A stretch of DNA of 64,000 nt from Paenibacillus sp. V4I7 (GCF_030817275.1 NZ_JAUSZD010000002.1:6634001-6698000); one strand, 5' to 3'; numbered from the stretch's first letter, positions 17,716 to 25,854 are shown. Program-made: numbers and translations. Notes: a model not told the origin generated them from the letters alone.

Positions 17716-18671
17716 TTACAGCCCTTCCGGAACAGGAATACTCTGAATCTTATTTAGTTGGTTATAAGAAACGATAACCGTGCTTTTAATATCCCGCGGT
17801 TCACAATCATCAAGATCCATAATATCAAAAACAATCTCTAGTCGAACCGGAAGCGATGTTTCCCCATCAACCAGAAGCTTAAAAGTCATCTGACGAACCG
17901 AAAGTTCTTCTTCAGCAGGTTTATCTGGATCCGAGAAAAAGTCTAGAGCATAAGACTTCCAATTCTCACCGGAGCCACCGATTTGCAGCACCTTACCTTC
18001 AGGAGTTGATTCAATCCGAATAGGTTCAGGCGATGATAAAAATCCTTTTAATACCTGCTGCGGGTCGAATGTATCGTGCGGAAAGATCGTAGATGCGGAT
18101 TCATTGTTTTTAGACCACTTATTATTTAATAAGGTGTACAACGTATCATTGGCAGTATAATACCTTCTAGAAATCGGATCTCCGAATATGGAGGCGGTCC
18201 GTTCACCCGAAATTATCATCTGCGGCATTCTTATAACGTTGGCATCCAAACCCGTATCCAGCCCCATCTTAAATCCTTCATTTCCGACAAGAATAGAGCT
18301 TTTGACTTTCATCGAGTAGCTCTGAAGCTTATCTGCATTTTCCAAACCATGCTTGATAATCTTTGTCGCCTGTTCCGCTTGCTCCTTGTTGTTCGATTCC
18401 TGAGTCCCGATCCAGATGGTCTGCGTCTCCTCATTCCAACCAACTTCCTTCCCGAGCGATTCACTAACAAATCGTAAAGGAACATACGTCAAATTCTCGT
18501 ATACGAAGACCTTCCCTCATCCGATTTCTTTTCCACGCCATCAAACATAATTTTTATATTTCGAAAAAAAACATCGACCTTGGAACTACCCTCAGCGTAG
18601 GCAGAGCCTCCTACCACAAAGAAAATACAAATGAATATTCATGCGATGATGCCAGAGAAAAAAGATTTCAT
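17716..18671 (-). pseudogene. Exported stalk-domain (copper amine oxidase N-like) protein, broken by a stop and a frameshift
   Basis: The intact gene would start at ATG 18671 (AGGAG ribosome binding site) with a signal peptide ending in GGSAYA. There follows a stalk domain of the copper-amine-oxidase N-terminal type (RNIKIMFDG, then YVPLRFVSESLGKEVGW), then about 200 residues resembling outer-membrane-lipoprotein-carrier-like beta folds. Two lesions are seen: an in-frame TGA at 18639-18641 inside the signal peptide, and loss of one base near 18511-18515 (GGAAGG where GGAAAGG would restore the frame). The remaining open frame (17716-18492) has only a TTG start with no ribosome binding site. 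Frame restoration by one A is exact, so sequence error could account for one lesion but not the stop. Confidence 0.75.
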
Positions 18672-18703
18672 ACGATCTCCTATCTTCAATAAACGATTTC
18701 ATT

Positions 18704-19216
18704 TTAATCTACAACTAGAATATCTTGATCATCCAATTGGTCTTCAATATTGTCTGCTGACAGCCATTCATAATAAGTAAGGCCAAGCTTCCCAGCTAAC
18801 CTATAGGCTGGTGGTTGATCAAATGTATATCCTTTTAAATCAAATAAAGAATCAATGCCCTCAATAGTGTTACCTTGCTTGAGAATCAGTTCTATTATTA
18901 AATCAAGATCATAGACGTTCTTTTCAATTTGGAGATCATCTGTCCAGTCACATTTATACTCAAATACCGTGTCATCTTTGTTGTAAATGACTAATTCCCA
19001 GCCATGATCTTGATAGTATCTATAATGAACCAGCAGTCCTGGATTCCAATCCAATATGGACGCCGTAACATTCCGTCCTCTGTACGGAACAACAAAAGTT
19101 ACCCAACCATTAACCTCATTAAATACGTAACCTTTATTCTCTGAATGTTTAATCAAATCCACCGCTGATTCTCGCTTTTGCGTATATAAATGGAAACTTT
19201 CACTGAATTCGCTCAT
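18704..19216 (-). CDS. Hypothetical cytoplasmic protein
   Basis: 170 aa, acidic, aromatic-rich, with no signal peptide or membrane segment. The N-terminal half (GYVFNEVNGWVTFVVPYRG) suggests a small alpha/beta fold like those of some immunity or SMI1-like proteins, but I cannot assign a family. GAGGAG precedes the ATG. It lies 36 bp downstream of the 80-residue protein behind riboswitch 1 and is likely co-transcribed with it. Confidence 0.75.
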   Translation of the reverse strand: MSEFSESFHLYTQKRESAVDLIKHSENKGYVFNEVNGWVTFVVPYRGRNVTASILDWNPGLLVHYRYYQDHGWELVIYNKDDTVFEYKCDWTDDLQIEKNVYDLDLIIELILKQGNTIEGIDSLFDLKGYTFDQPPAYRLAGKLGLTYYEWLSADNIEDQLDDQDILVVD

Positions 19217-19252
19217 GCTGCCGCTCCTCTTTTATCAAGATTGAGACAATTT

Positions 19253-19495
19253 TTATGAAGCAAAAAAAGTTTTATCCGGAAAACCGTCTCCCTCTGCATA
19301 ACATCTTGCAATAGCAGAAGCAGCCTTCATGAACATATGGTCTTTGGTAGTACCTGGAACTCTCTCTAGCTGCCGAAATTCTTCATGAACTAAATTAAAT
19401 TCAATTTCACCCAAACTTTCTTCTGTTGGACCAAATTTGTAAATGACCTTTTCGGCATCGTCGAACACTTTAATAAGCATAAGATATGTTGCCAT
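19253..19495 (-). CDS. Small hypothetical protein under cyclic-di-GMP riboswitch control
   Basis: 80 aa from the ATG at 19495; AAAGGAGGG precedes it, and an upstream in-frame extension to 19534 runs into the riboswitch tail. Soluble, with YKFGPTEESLGEIEFN and a C-terminal GDGFPDKTFFAS. No family recognised. It is the first gene after riboswitch 1 (aptamer 3' end about 35 bp upstream), so its expression should respond to cyclic di-GMP. Confidence 0.75.
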   Translation of the reverse strand: MATYLMLIKVFDDAEKVIYKFGPTEESLGEIEFNLVHEEFRQLERVPGTTKDHMFMKAASAIARCYAEGDGFPDKTFFAS

Positions 19496-19522
19496 TATGG
19501 GACCCTCCTTTCTTTTTTGGCA

Positions 19523-19644
19523 ATAAAAAAACAAGCCTCTAAAGAGTAACCCGGCTATCGTCCCATGACATGTGACTCATGGCTTAGACCCGTGGCTTTG
19601 CGTCTCCACCTTTCGATGGATTTGCCTTTGTTCATTATTGCTTG
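19523..19644 (-). ncRNA. Cyclic-di-GMP-I riboswitch 1 (GEMM-I)
   Basis: On the minus strand the class I hallmarks occur in order: GGCAAAUCC, a GAAA tetraloop, GACGCAAAGCC, GGGUCUAAG, a variable hairpin, and AGCCGGGUU. A U-run (TTTTTTT, forward 19525-19532) follows directly and may form a terminator platform. It precedes the 80-residue unknown gene and its followers. By eye I cannot separate c-di-GMP from cGAMP selectivity. Confidence 0.92.
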
Positions 19645-19697
19645 ATATTAGGTGTGTTTCACTCATTATTGCTAGTCGTAAAGAACTAACTATTTCC

Positions 19698-19726
19698 ATG
19701 GTATTCCATAAAATAATGAAATTCAA
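19698..19726 (-). promoter_or_regulatory. Candidate promoter of riboswitch 1 transcript
   Basis: Minus-strand TTGAAT (19721-19726), 17 bp, then TACCAT (19698-19703). The equivalent place upstream of riboswitch 3 has TTGAAT, 17 bp, TAATAT, and a perfect dyad GTGTGA-TT-TCACAC lies upstream at 19766-19779. Confidence 0.45.
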
Positions 19727-19778
19727 CATATTTCTACAAAAAAATAGGTACTCCGTACACAATGTGTGTGATTTCACA

Positions 19779-19809
19779 CAAAAAAGGCCAACCAGAGTAC
19801 TGGTTGACC
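19779..19809 (-). terminator. Intrinsic terminator, copy A of the flanking duplication
   Basis: Minus-strand stem GGTCAACCAG/CTGGTTGGCC with a TTTTTT tail. It ends transcription from the SLH gene about 220 bp upstream. Nearly the same hairpin stands at 24633-24663. Confidence 0.85.
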
Positions 19810-19910
19810 TAAGAGAACAACATAATATTTCTATAATCTTACTTCCTGCCCCGTTGCTGCAACACTTCGATAAAATGCCGAAGAGGCCGCTGTAAACCAG
19901 TTATTCCAGA

Positions 19911-19938
19911 GGATCAACCAGTTATAACTGGATGATCC
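19911..19938. repeat. 28-bp near-perfect palindrome downstream of the SLH gene
   Basis: Palindrome with one mismatched pair, core CCAGTTATAACTGG (19918-19931), 93 bp beyond the SLH stop. A partial copy (CCAGTTATTCCAG) precedes it. There is no T-run, so it is not an evident terminator. The rest of 19810-20030 shows nothing recognisable. Confidence 0.6.
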
Positions 19939-20030
19939 CATATAACAATCAGTTTAGTTGAATAAACAGATTAACTGGAATTTTCACAATTACTCGAACT
20001 GGACAGATACACGCACGAGTCATTATTACT

Positions 20031-23000
20031 TTACTTCTGTATAGACAATAACGCACCATTTACGTAATAATACAGCATTCCGTTCTGATCAAAGAAGATT
20101 TCCGTTGCTGTCCCCAGCGCCAAAGTATCAACCTTCTGATAGGTCACTGCACTGTATATTCCATTTTTACCAACCAGCAGCTCTCCAGTAGCACTCGCTG
20201 CATAAATCGGTTCTGGCAATGTACTGATTACCTGCGTAACATTATTAAGATCAAGGACCTTATTCTTTACGACCAGCTTCCCTTGACCTTTCAACAATAG
20301 AACCGGAGTATCCAAGGGATCTCTCAAGAAGTTAGGGTAACTTAGGCTGGATTGGCCCGATTTGGTTACGCTATTGCCACTAACGGAATATGCCAATACG
20401 TTGGAGCCGGCATTTCCTGCATTCCAGCCAGACTGATACCATGTAAAGAATGTACTCTTATCGCTGGAGAAAGCCAGATCGCCAACCCCTTTGATCACAG
20501 TTCCGTAGTTTACGGCTGCAAAGGAAGTCGAATTGAACGCCAGCAGCGTCGGCTCCCAATCACCCATCACAACATACAGAATCCCAGATTTATGGTAGAT
20601 ATGTCTATGAGCGATGTCACCGGAATCAACAGTTGACGTGTAAGTCAAGTGCCTTGCAACTTCTAAATCAGATAGGCGCACTTCCGTTATGAGCTTATTT
20701 AGATCATCATTCACGATAAAGAGACTTGAACCGTTTTCCGATATAGTAAGTCCGGCCGGACGATATGGAAGCTTGACCGTGTTTACAATCTTCTGTGTTT
20801 GAAGATCAACCACATATAGATTGCGGAACGCTTCGTCGATGGCATAAGCTTTCTTATTTACGGAATCGTAAGCAATGTCGACAACTCTGCCGTCCAACTG
20901 GACACCAGGCACCGCAACAGGGGCAATCGCTTCGATTGAATTCTTTTCTACGATTTCGACGATATTCTTTCCGGCTAGCGTAGATACAGCAATCAATCGA
21001 TCGGTACCATTAAATACATTCTTGGCTGTACCATCCAAGTGATAGAGCCCGCTTTTATTAAAATTGCTGTAATCATAGACTTGTACCGCATTGTTCTTAG
21101 CTGTGTAGAAATTCTTGTTCGACTGATCAAAGGTAATACCGTCATATGCTTGTCCAAGTCCGTATACATATTTCATATCGTCGTACTTATTGCTTGTTGC
21201 CATAAATACGTTGCCGGAACCGTTAAAGATGTAGGCACCGTCCGGAGAAATGGTGAAGTTCGTCGACATTGCGTAATCGCCATGGTACGGCGAATCGTAA
21301 CCGCCTGGATAGGATGGCTCGACGTATTGTCCGTTCGTTACATTATATGCGCTAAGGTCTCTCGGTGACGAATCCGTTGTGATCGTATAGAGCTTATTCC
21401 ATAAAGGATGCGTTTGGATATAACTCGCTTGCCGAATATCGCTTGAACCCACCTCCGCAAAGGTGTTCAAATCATATGACTTGATCTTCGTCCACTGCCC
21501 TGAACCGGATGACACGTAGAGATAACCGGAAACGACTGCGACATCATAGGGGTCAATCGCAATATTATGTGTACCTTCCAGCATAAAGGTGGCCGCATTC
21601 ACAACCGCAATTGCACCTTGTTGCTGTAAAATATACGTATAGGAAGAATGTTCCGCTTTTAGCAAGGAAACGTAGATTTTACCATCTGCATATGTGAGAC
21701 TCTCCGGTTCAAGGTCAAAGGAAATGGAGGCTTTATCGCCTGTTTCGTAATTGACGCGGTAAAGCTTCTTGTTCGTTTTATCTGTGATATAGAGGATTGG
21801 CTCCGACGGATGTTGCCACGTATCCGTAATCTCAAAATCCAGAGCTATGTGTGCATTATAATAAGTTGTAGCAAAAGCAATGCTGCTTGGTCCGGATTCC
21901 ACGCCAATTTCATCAATTGCTGATGTAACGACATAATATCTTGTCGTATGTGGAAGATTCGTGCTATCGACATAGGTCGTTCCGGTTACCGTAATCGGTT
22001 GACCGTTTTGATCCTCCAAGGGCACAAACTCGCCATCAGCAGTTGCGCTGTAATAAATATGATACTGGGTTGCATTCGTAACTGGATTCCATTCCAAAGC
22101 GATCTCCCTATTCGATACTGTCGATGCCTTTAGACCAATTGGCGACTCTAGTTGATCATAAATCCCATCAAGTTCCCAGTCGCTTCCGTTCCATGTTGCA
22201 AAAACAAGATACTGACTTCCGTAAACGAGCGTAAGGTTATCCCCTGCAGTGAGTGGCACCGCTTGTCCCGGCAGCTGATTACCTAGATCATGGACCGTGT
22301 AACTGTCATTGATTTGATAAGAAATCATCTCGTTGCCACCATAATAAACCTGAGCATACACGCTTTCGCTAACCGCAATGCTGGATAACAGAAGCCCGGA
22401 ATAATGCTGTGTTGAATTTCGATTGGTTACGTTATACGGAGCTGGAGAAACCGATCCGCCTATAATGCTGTAGATCCCTACGTCTTCTAACGTCCCGGTA
22501 TATTCGGTCTGGTATGTATCCTGTGTAACCGTGTTCGAAACGTCCCATTGAACCGTCGAATAATCTGCGATGGATGGGTACAGTGTGTATACCTTGTCCT
22601 GTATGATAAAGGCAGCATTAATATCCACTACATTACCCGGCTCAGTAGCCGGTGGCTGTCCAGGAGGTACATCTTCTCTCGGGTTGTCCTCATTCGGAAC
22701 AGGAGAGTTTCCTGTTACTTCCTTCCCGCCAATTACGACGAGCTTCACCAGATCGGCAAGTGTATATTTCTTTACAATTTGTTCAAAGCTTACGCCTTCC
22801 ACATTAATCACCGCATTAAGGATTGATCCTTCTCCCGTCACCTTCGCGGCTGCTTGCAAAATGATCTGCTCCAATATGGCATTGCCCAGCATCTTGATTC
22901 CTGAGCCTTCCGAACCTGCTTGCGTTTCAAGCAAGGTGACAACGGATTGACTGGAAATCTCGACGGTTACCATCGACTTCAGGTCAACTTTCACAAATGT

Positions 23001-24029
23001 CCCTACTAATTGAACGACATCATTCACAGTCGTTCCTTGCACGGAAATGGATTGGAAGCCTTCGTTTCCTTGCTCTTGTTCTAATTTCGCACCCGATTTT
23101 ATAATGGTATGACTTATACTCGTAGAGCCTTTAGCAAAAACTCTGACTCTGCTGAAGTCCTTTTGAACCACCATCTGATTGAGGGTCGAATCTTGAATTT
23201 CAATGCTGTTTTCTCCGCCCCCATTCACAATCGTTCTTCCTTTTACTGTCACGTGATCAAGGAACACTTCCCCCTCCCCTATCCCCGCTGCCAAGATGAG
23301 GTCGCCTTTGATCACAGCATTTTTTATAGTGACACCGCCGCTGTTGACTGTCATATTTCCTTCAACATCAGCTTTTGGAGTATAAGTTCCAGGCTCATGG
23401 ATCAGCTGCCCTACGGCATTATCTAGCATCACTACGGCTTCTGCTCTTGTAATGGATTTCTGAGGACGGAAGCTCTGATCAGGATACCCTTTAAGATAAC
23501 CCTCCGAGGCGACTGCTTTTATATAAGGCTTGCTCCAGTCAGACATTTGCTGCTCATCGTGAAACGTTCGCGTATCGCTCTTTGGTAACACATCTTCTAA
23601 TTGCATAAGTGGATAGATGATTTTGGCAGCCTGTTCTCTGCTAATCGGTTGATCTGGACGGAAGGTGCCGTCATCGAACCCAGAAATATAGCCGGCATAT
23701 TTTGCTTTGGCTACATCGTTATAGAACCAATTCTCCTGAGAAACATCTTTGAAGGTTTGGTCATCCTTATGGAGATACTCAAACGCCTTGTTGACAAGCG
23801 ATATGAATTCCGCCCTGGTAATGACTTTATCGGGTTGAAAGGTTTGATCGGCATAGCCCGAAATCAATCCATTACCGATCCATTCGTTTATGGCATCCTC
23901 TGCCCAATATCCATTAATGTCACGTAAGGATGGTTGGTTTTCTGCTTGCGCTAAACCTGAGAAAGATACGAATTGAACGGTCAAAAACATAACGATAAAT
24001 GCAACTTTTCCTATTAACCTCGCCAACAT
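20031..24029 (-). CDS. Large SLH-domain surface protein with FnIII and beta-propeller regions
   Basis: 1332 aa from ATG 24029 (AGAGGAAG upstream). The open frame continues upstream only across riboswitch 2 and that part is not coding. A signal peptide ends at GLAQA. Three SLH domains follow (about 32-86, 87-145, 155-205; motifs NGYWAEDAI, FRPDQPISREQAAKI, FRPQKSITRAEAVVM), which bind pyruvylated cell-wall polymer. Next is a repetitive beta region (about 220-430), a low-complexity Pro/Glu stretch, a fibronectin III domain (about 640-725), and a YVTN/YncE-like beta-propeller to the end. Probably an S-layer-anchored adhesin or matrix protein. Control by one or two cyclic-di-GMP riboswitches fits a role in sessile growth. 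Confidence 0.9.
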   Translation of the reverse strand: MLARLIGKVAFIVMFLTVQFVSFSGLAQAENQPSLRDINGYWAEDAINEWIGNGLISGYADQTFQPDKVITRAEFISLVNKAFEYLHKDDQTFKDVSQENWFYNDVAKAKYAGYISGFDDGTFRPDQPISREQAAKIIYPLMQLEDVLPKSDTRTFHDEQQMSDWSKPYIKAVASEGYLKGYPDQSFRPQKSITRAEAVVMLDNAVGQLIHEPGTYTPKADVEGNMTVNSGGVTIKNAVIKGDLILAAGIGEGEVFLDHVTVKGRTIVNGGGENSIEIQDSTLNQMVVQKDFSRVRVFAKGSTSISHTIIKSGAKLEQEQGNEGFQSISVQGTTVNDVVQLVGTFVKVDLKSMVTVEISSQSVVTLLETQAGSEGSGIKMLGNAILEQIILQAAAKVTGEGSILNAVINVEGVSFEQIVKKYTLADLVKLVVIGGKEVTGNSPVPNEDNPREDVPPGQPPATEPGNVVDINAAFIIQDKVYTLYPSIADYSTVQWDVSNTVTQDTYQTEYTGTLEDVGIYSIIGGSVSPAPYNVTNRNSTQHYSGLLLSSIAVSESVYAQVYYGGNEMISYQINDSYTVHDLGNQLPGQAVPLTAGDNLTLVYGSQYLVFATWNGSDWELDGIYDQLESPIGLKASTVSNREIALEWNPVTNATQYHIYYSATADGEFVPLEDQNGQPITVTGTTYVDSTNLPHTTRYYVVTSAIDEIGVESGPSSIAFATTYYNAHIALDFEITDTWQHPSEPILYITDKTNKKLYRVNYETGDKASISFDLEPESLTYADGKIYVSLLKAEHSSYTYILQQQGAIAVVNAATFMLEGTHNIAIDPYDVAVVSGYLYVSSGSGQWTKIKSYDLNTFAEVGSSDIRQASYIQTHPLWNKLYTITTDSSPRDLSAYNVTNGQYVEPSYPGGYDSPYHGDYAMSTNFTISPDGAYIFNGSGNVFMATSNKYDDMKYVYGLGQAYDGITFDQSNKNFYTAKNNAVQVYDYSNFNKSGLYHLDGTAKNVFNGTDRLIAVSTLAGKNIVEIVEKNSIEAIAPVAVPGVQLDGRVVDIAYDSVNKKAYAIDEAFRNLYVVDLQTQKIVNTVKLPYRPAGLTISENGSSLFIVNDDLNKLITEVRLSDLEVARHLTYTSTVDSGDIAHRHIYHKSGILYVVMGDWEPTLLAFNSTSFAAVNYGTVIKGVGDLAFSSDKSTFFTWYQSGWNAGNAGSNVLAYSVSGNSVTKSGQSSLSYPNFLRDPLDTPVLLLKGQGKLVVKNKVLDLNNVTQVISTLPEPIYAASATGELLVGKNGIYSAVTYQKVDTLALGTATEIFFDQNGMLYYYVNGALLSIQK

Positions 24030-24063
24030 ACAATCTTCCTCTCTTTTACTTTGATATAAAGGC

Positions 24064-24185
24064 AATAAAAAAGCCACTCCAAAAGGAATGTAGGTAGCCC
24101 GTACAAGGAAGTGCCCTTGCTTAGACCCGTGGCTTTGCGTCTCCGCCTTTCGGACGGATTTGCCTTTGTTCATTATTGCTTGGTA
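24064..24185 (-). ncRNA. Cyclic-di-GMP-I riboswitch 2, divergent 3' segment
   Basis: The 5' two-thirds match riboswitches 1 and 3 nearly base for base (GGCAAAUCC, GAAA loop, GACGCAAAGCC, GGGUCUAAG). The 3' AGCCGGGUU element of the other two is replaced by UACGGGCUACC. An intrinsic terminator follows immediately (stem CATTCC/GGAGTG, then TTTTTT), 35 bp upstream of the SLH start codon, giving a clear transcription-termination platform. Confidence 0.82.
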
Positions 24186-24235
24186 CTTAGGTAGATTTAC
24201 TTTACTACTAGTCATTTAGACTCATCACGTCAAAC

Positions 24236-24355
24236 TTACTGCCCCTGGACAATTACCTTACCATTCCTATCATAGTAAGTGCCTTTACCCATCTTTCCTT
24301 CTACGAAATCTCCTTCGAAGTTTATCCTATAAACCTCACACGCACTCGCTCCTTC
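24236..24355 (-). pseudogene. MORN-like gene remnant between tandem riboswitches
   Basis: A short open frame with no start codon or ribosome binding site encodes FEGDFVEGKMGKGTYYDRNG followed by KVIVQGQ and a stop. This resembles one MORN repeat (YEGxFxxGKxxGxGxY). It lies directly downstream of riboswitch 3 and upstream of riboswitch 2. I read it as the tail of a gene once controlled by riboswitch 3 and largely deleted. It is too short to be sure. Confidence 0.4.
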
Positions 24356-24377
24356 TCAATCTCCATGTTAAATAACA

Positions 24378-24500
24378 CAAAAAACCAAGCTCAATAGAGC
24401 AACCCGGCTATCATCCCATGAGTTGTGACTCATGGCTTAGACCCGTGGCTTTGCGTCTCCACCTTTCGATGGATTTGCCTTTGTTCATTATCGCTTGGTT
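24378..24500 (-). ncRNA. Cyclic-di-GMP-I riboswitch 3 with terminator platform
   Basis: Minus-strand class I aptamer with outer stem CCAAGC/GCTTGG, GGCAAAUCC, GAAA loop, GACGCAAAGCC, GGGUCUAAG and AGCCGGGUU. The 3' end runs into GCTCTATTGAGC and a TTTTTT tract (forward 24380-24385), a terminator sharing bases with the closing stem. It lies about 200 bp upstream of riboswitch 2, in the same orientation, ahead of the SLH gene. Confidence 0.92.
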
Positions 24501-24551
24501 ATTAGGTATTTTTACTCATTATAACTAGTCTTTTAGAACTGACTGTTTTCC

Positions 24552-24580
24552 ATATTAATCCACATTATTTCATAATTCAA
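24552..24580 (-). promoter_or_regulatory. Candidate sigma-A promoter of riboswitch 3 transcript
   Basis: Minus-strand TTGAAT (24575-24580), 17-bp spacer, TAATAT (24552-24557). An imperfect GTGTGC-TT-TCACAC dyad lies upstream at 24619-24632, matching the arrangement before riboswitch 1. Confidence 0.5.
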
Positions 24581-24632
24581 CACTTTTCTACAAAAAAGAG
24601 GAAATACCTACGCAAAGTGTGTGCTTTCACAC

Positions 24633-24663
24633 AAAAAAGGCCAACCGGATATTCCGGTTGACC
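24633..24663 (-). terminator. Intrinsic terminator, copy C of the flanking duplication
   Basis: Minus-strand stem GGTCAACCGG/CCGGTTGGCC and a TTTTTT tail, 28 bp beyond the stop of the LysM-3D gene. Confidence 0.88.
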
Positions 24664-24690
24664 CTAAGCCCTATTAAATTGCCTATCGAT

Positions 24691-25380
24691 TTAAACATTC
24701 TCTTTGTCTAGTAAATAGACTTTCACATTCTTCTTTACGCCGAATTCTTGTGCTTCACTTAAATCATTCATGAATACATCAATTCTCGAACCGCGAATAG
24801 CAGAACCAATATCCTCCGCTTTGCGAATGCCGATGCCATCAATGAACACTGTAGATCCTAAAGGGATTACAGCAGGATCCACGGCGATCGTGCGTCCTTC
24901 TTTTGCTTTTAGACCACTAAATGTGATGCCGTACATGGGATGGGAGGCCTTTTTACCTGTTGATTCAACACCAGCCGTATAAGCTGTGAGGGTTGTGTTC
25001 AATACTTTTTTGATGATTTTCTTTTGACCATTAGGTAAACCAATCTCTGCATCACCCATCGGAATCGTTAAACTTTGACCAATCGTTAACTGGTTCGGAT
25101 TTTGAATATCGTTAGAGCTAATAAGGGCATCTACTGATATGCCAAAATCCCGAGCAATTTTGTACAGTGTATCTCCTCGGTCCACTTGATACTGCGTCTT
25201 AGGCTGAACAAGCTCAGCTTGAGCGGCTTCTTCCATAGGACCTGCATTTCTTGCCATACTATACGTAGGAGGTAATCCCCCCCCATCTTCACTTTCAGGG
25301 TACGAATAGGCGGGTTGCACCTGCCACAAACAAAGCAGCAACGGAAGCGTCAAAGTAACATAAAGAATTTTACGAAACAT
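24691..25380 (-). CDS. LysM-3D domain cell-wall protein (YocH/YabE-like)
   Basis: 229 aa with a signal peptide (1-26), one LysM domain (about 63-107: YQVDRGDTLYKIARDFGIS, NQLTIGQSLTIP) for peptidoglycan binding, and a C-terminal 3D domain (about 130-225: TAYTAG, VDPAVIPLGSTVFIDGIG, RIDVFMND) with the three conserved aspartates. The 3D domain is shared with lytic-transglycosylase-like stationary-phase wall hydrolases such as YocH. Monocistronic, with its own terminator, convergent with nothing. Confidence 0.9.
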   Translation of the reverse strand: MFRKILYVTLTLPLLLCLWQVQPAYSYPESEDGGGLPPTYSMARNAGPMEEAAQAELVQPKTQYQVDRGDTLYKIARDFGISVDALISSNDIQNPNQLTIGQSLTIPMGDAEIGLPNGQKKIIKKVLNTTLTAYTAGVESTGKKASHPMYGITFSGLKAKEGRTIAVDPAVIPLGSTVFIDGIGIRKAEDIGSAIRGSRIDVFMNDLSEAQEFGVKKNVKVYLLDKENV

Positions 25381-25507
25381 AGTATTTCCTCCTCATAAAA
25401 AATAATAGAGTTATAGCTACTAGATTCGACCAATTCTATGATTTATATACGTCTCGTATTAAATTTCCTCATTTTGATAGGATGTGAATAACGATAAACT
25501 CACCCTT

Positions 25508-25707
25508 ATGAGAGAAACGTATAGTACGCTATTTACAATGATGATATTCATGTTCAGTTAACGGCAGCAGGCGTGCAAATAAACATTCACAGTTTGCAAA
25601 AGGAAACGGAAGAAGCGGCATTGATGGCAAAAAGAATGATGAACAAGGCGGACAGAGTGCCAAAAAATAAGCAAGATAAAATGGGTAAAGAAATAAGAAA
25701 AGCTTGA
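25508..25707 (+). pseudogene. Small unknown gene interrupted by a one-base deletion
   Basis: From ATG 25508 (or in-frame GTG 25484) the frame reads METYST-like sequence and stops after FTMMIFMFS. Adding one A to the run at 25536-25537 restores FTNDDIHVQLTAAGVQINIH and a lysine-rich helical tail ending KEIRKA at 25705-25707. The restored protein would be about 67-75 aa, soluble and basic at the end. No family recognised and no strong ribosome binding site seen. The rest of 25381-25824 holds the LysM-3D promoter region and nothing else evident. Confidence 0.45.
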
Positions 25708-25824
25708 ATCGCATACAAAATGAATCTTGGAATATACTAACAAACGTTTATATGTGAAAGAATGCCGGTATGATAGTCTTTCTTGTTTTTTCACGAAGCA
25801 GCGATTTCATTTATTAAATATTCC

Positions 25825-25854
25825 TTGACAGGAATATTCCATATGGGGTATATT
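25825..25854 (+). promoter_or_regulatory. Candidate promoter/operator of the ArsR-SRPBCC pair
   Basis: Perfect -35 TTGACA (25825-25830) followed by the palindrome GGAATATTCC (25831-25840) and TATATT (25849-25854) at 18 bp. The palindrome could be an ArsR autoregulation site. The -10 abuts the likely start codon at 25855, so either the mRNA is leaderless or the real promoter differs. Confidence 0.4.

Noticed and set aside
24030-24215. Open reading frame extending the SLH protein N-terminus by 62 codons
   Set aside because: It runs across the riboswitch 2 aptamer and its terminator. The ATG at 24029 has a good ribosome binding site and begins a proper signal peptide.
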